The notes below the pieces were generated by a model. It saw only the letters and a program-made list of their open reading frames with translations, was not told where the DNA came from and did no database searches. Below, piece after piece: positions 5,893-5,990 of a DNA stretch of 5,990 bases (positions are counted from its first letter, which is position 1; each line of letters opens with the position of its first letter). The position numbers were made by a program, and so were the translations under genes. Origin of the DNA: an uncultured Oscillochloris sp. (GTDB lineage: Bacteria > Chloroflexota > Chloroflexia > Chloroflexales > Chloroflexaceae); assembly GCA_903877345.1 (NCBI GenBank), contig CAIRDL010000597.1, positions 1 through 5,990 on the forward strand, in the 5' to 3' direction.

Positions 5893-5990
5893 ACAAGGAA
5901 TGTGTAGGGCGGGTACAGGTTCCAACGATCAAGCTGAAACCGCCGCTTTTGAGGCATACCTTAGACAAGGGATGCGCTTGACCTGAAACC

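Noticed and set aside
5934..5990. Repeated CTGAAACC (5934-5941 and 5983-5990), possible start of a CRISPR array
   Set aside because: Only 8 bp are shared, the flanking bases differ, and the window ends at the second copy. There are no further copies and no cas gene.

Overview
The window is a high-GC bacterial segment, roughly 60-65% GC by eye, coding on the + strand throughout. It carries six consecutive genes of a cell-surface glycan or glycolipid biosynthesis cluster. Intergenic families of 7- and 8-bp tandem repeats (GATCCGT / ACGGATC, AATCTAC, CGCAAAGC), together with the style of the glycosyltransferases, point to Chloroflexota (Chloroflexales-like). That placement rests on general familiarity with such repeats, not on a search. 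Cyanobacteria carry comparable short tandem repeats, so the assignment is tentative.

Layout: 12-1247 is a GT4-type glycosyltransferase whose reading frame is open to the left edge of the window and whose first ~45 codons look atypical. Positions 1239-1388 hold three blocks of heptamer repeats. The first two are mutual inverted repeats that can fold into a 30-bp imperfect stem, and the third runs right up to the next start codon. From 1389 to 5820, five genes are packed head to tail: a GT2 glycosyltransferase (1389-2303), a zinc-motif class I SAM methyltransferase (2306-3271), a second class I SAM methyltransferase (3268-4074), a UPF0104/LPG-synthase-type multi-pass membrane protein (4071-5039) and an RmlA-like sugar-1-phosphate nucleotidyltransferase (5032-5820). 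The junctions are a 2-bp gap, two 4-bp overlaps and an 8-bp overlap, which implies one translationally coupled transcript. The last 170 bp are non-coding and contain a three-copy CGCAAAGC repeat; no gene is recognisable there.

Inferred joint role: the nucleotidyltransferase would supply an activated sugar, the GT4 and GT2 enzymes would add sugars to a lipid or glycan acceptor, the two methyltransferases would decorate the product, and the membrane protein would act on or move a lipid-linked intermediate. Acceptor, sugar identity and order of reactions cannot be read from the sequence. I found no mobile element, RNA gene, CRISPR array or defence system. The most unusual parts are the repeat architecture around 1239-1388, the odd 5' end of the first gene, and the tight five-gene module.
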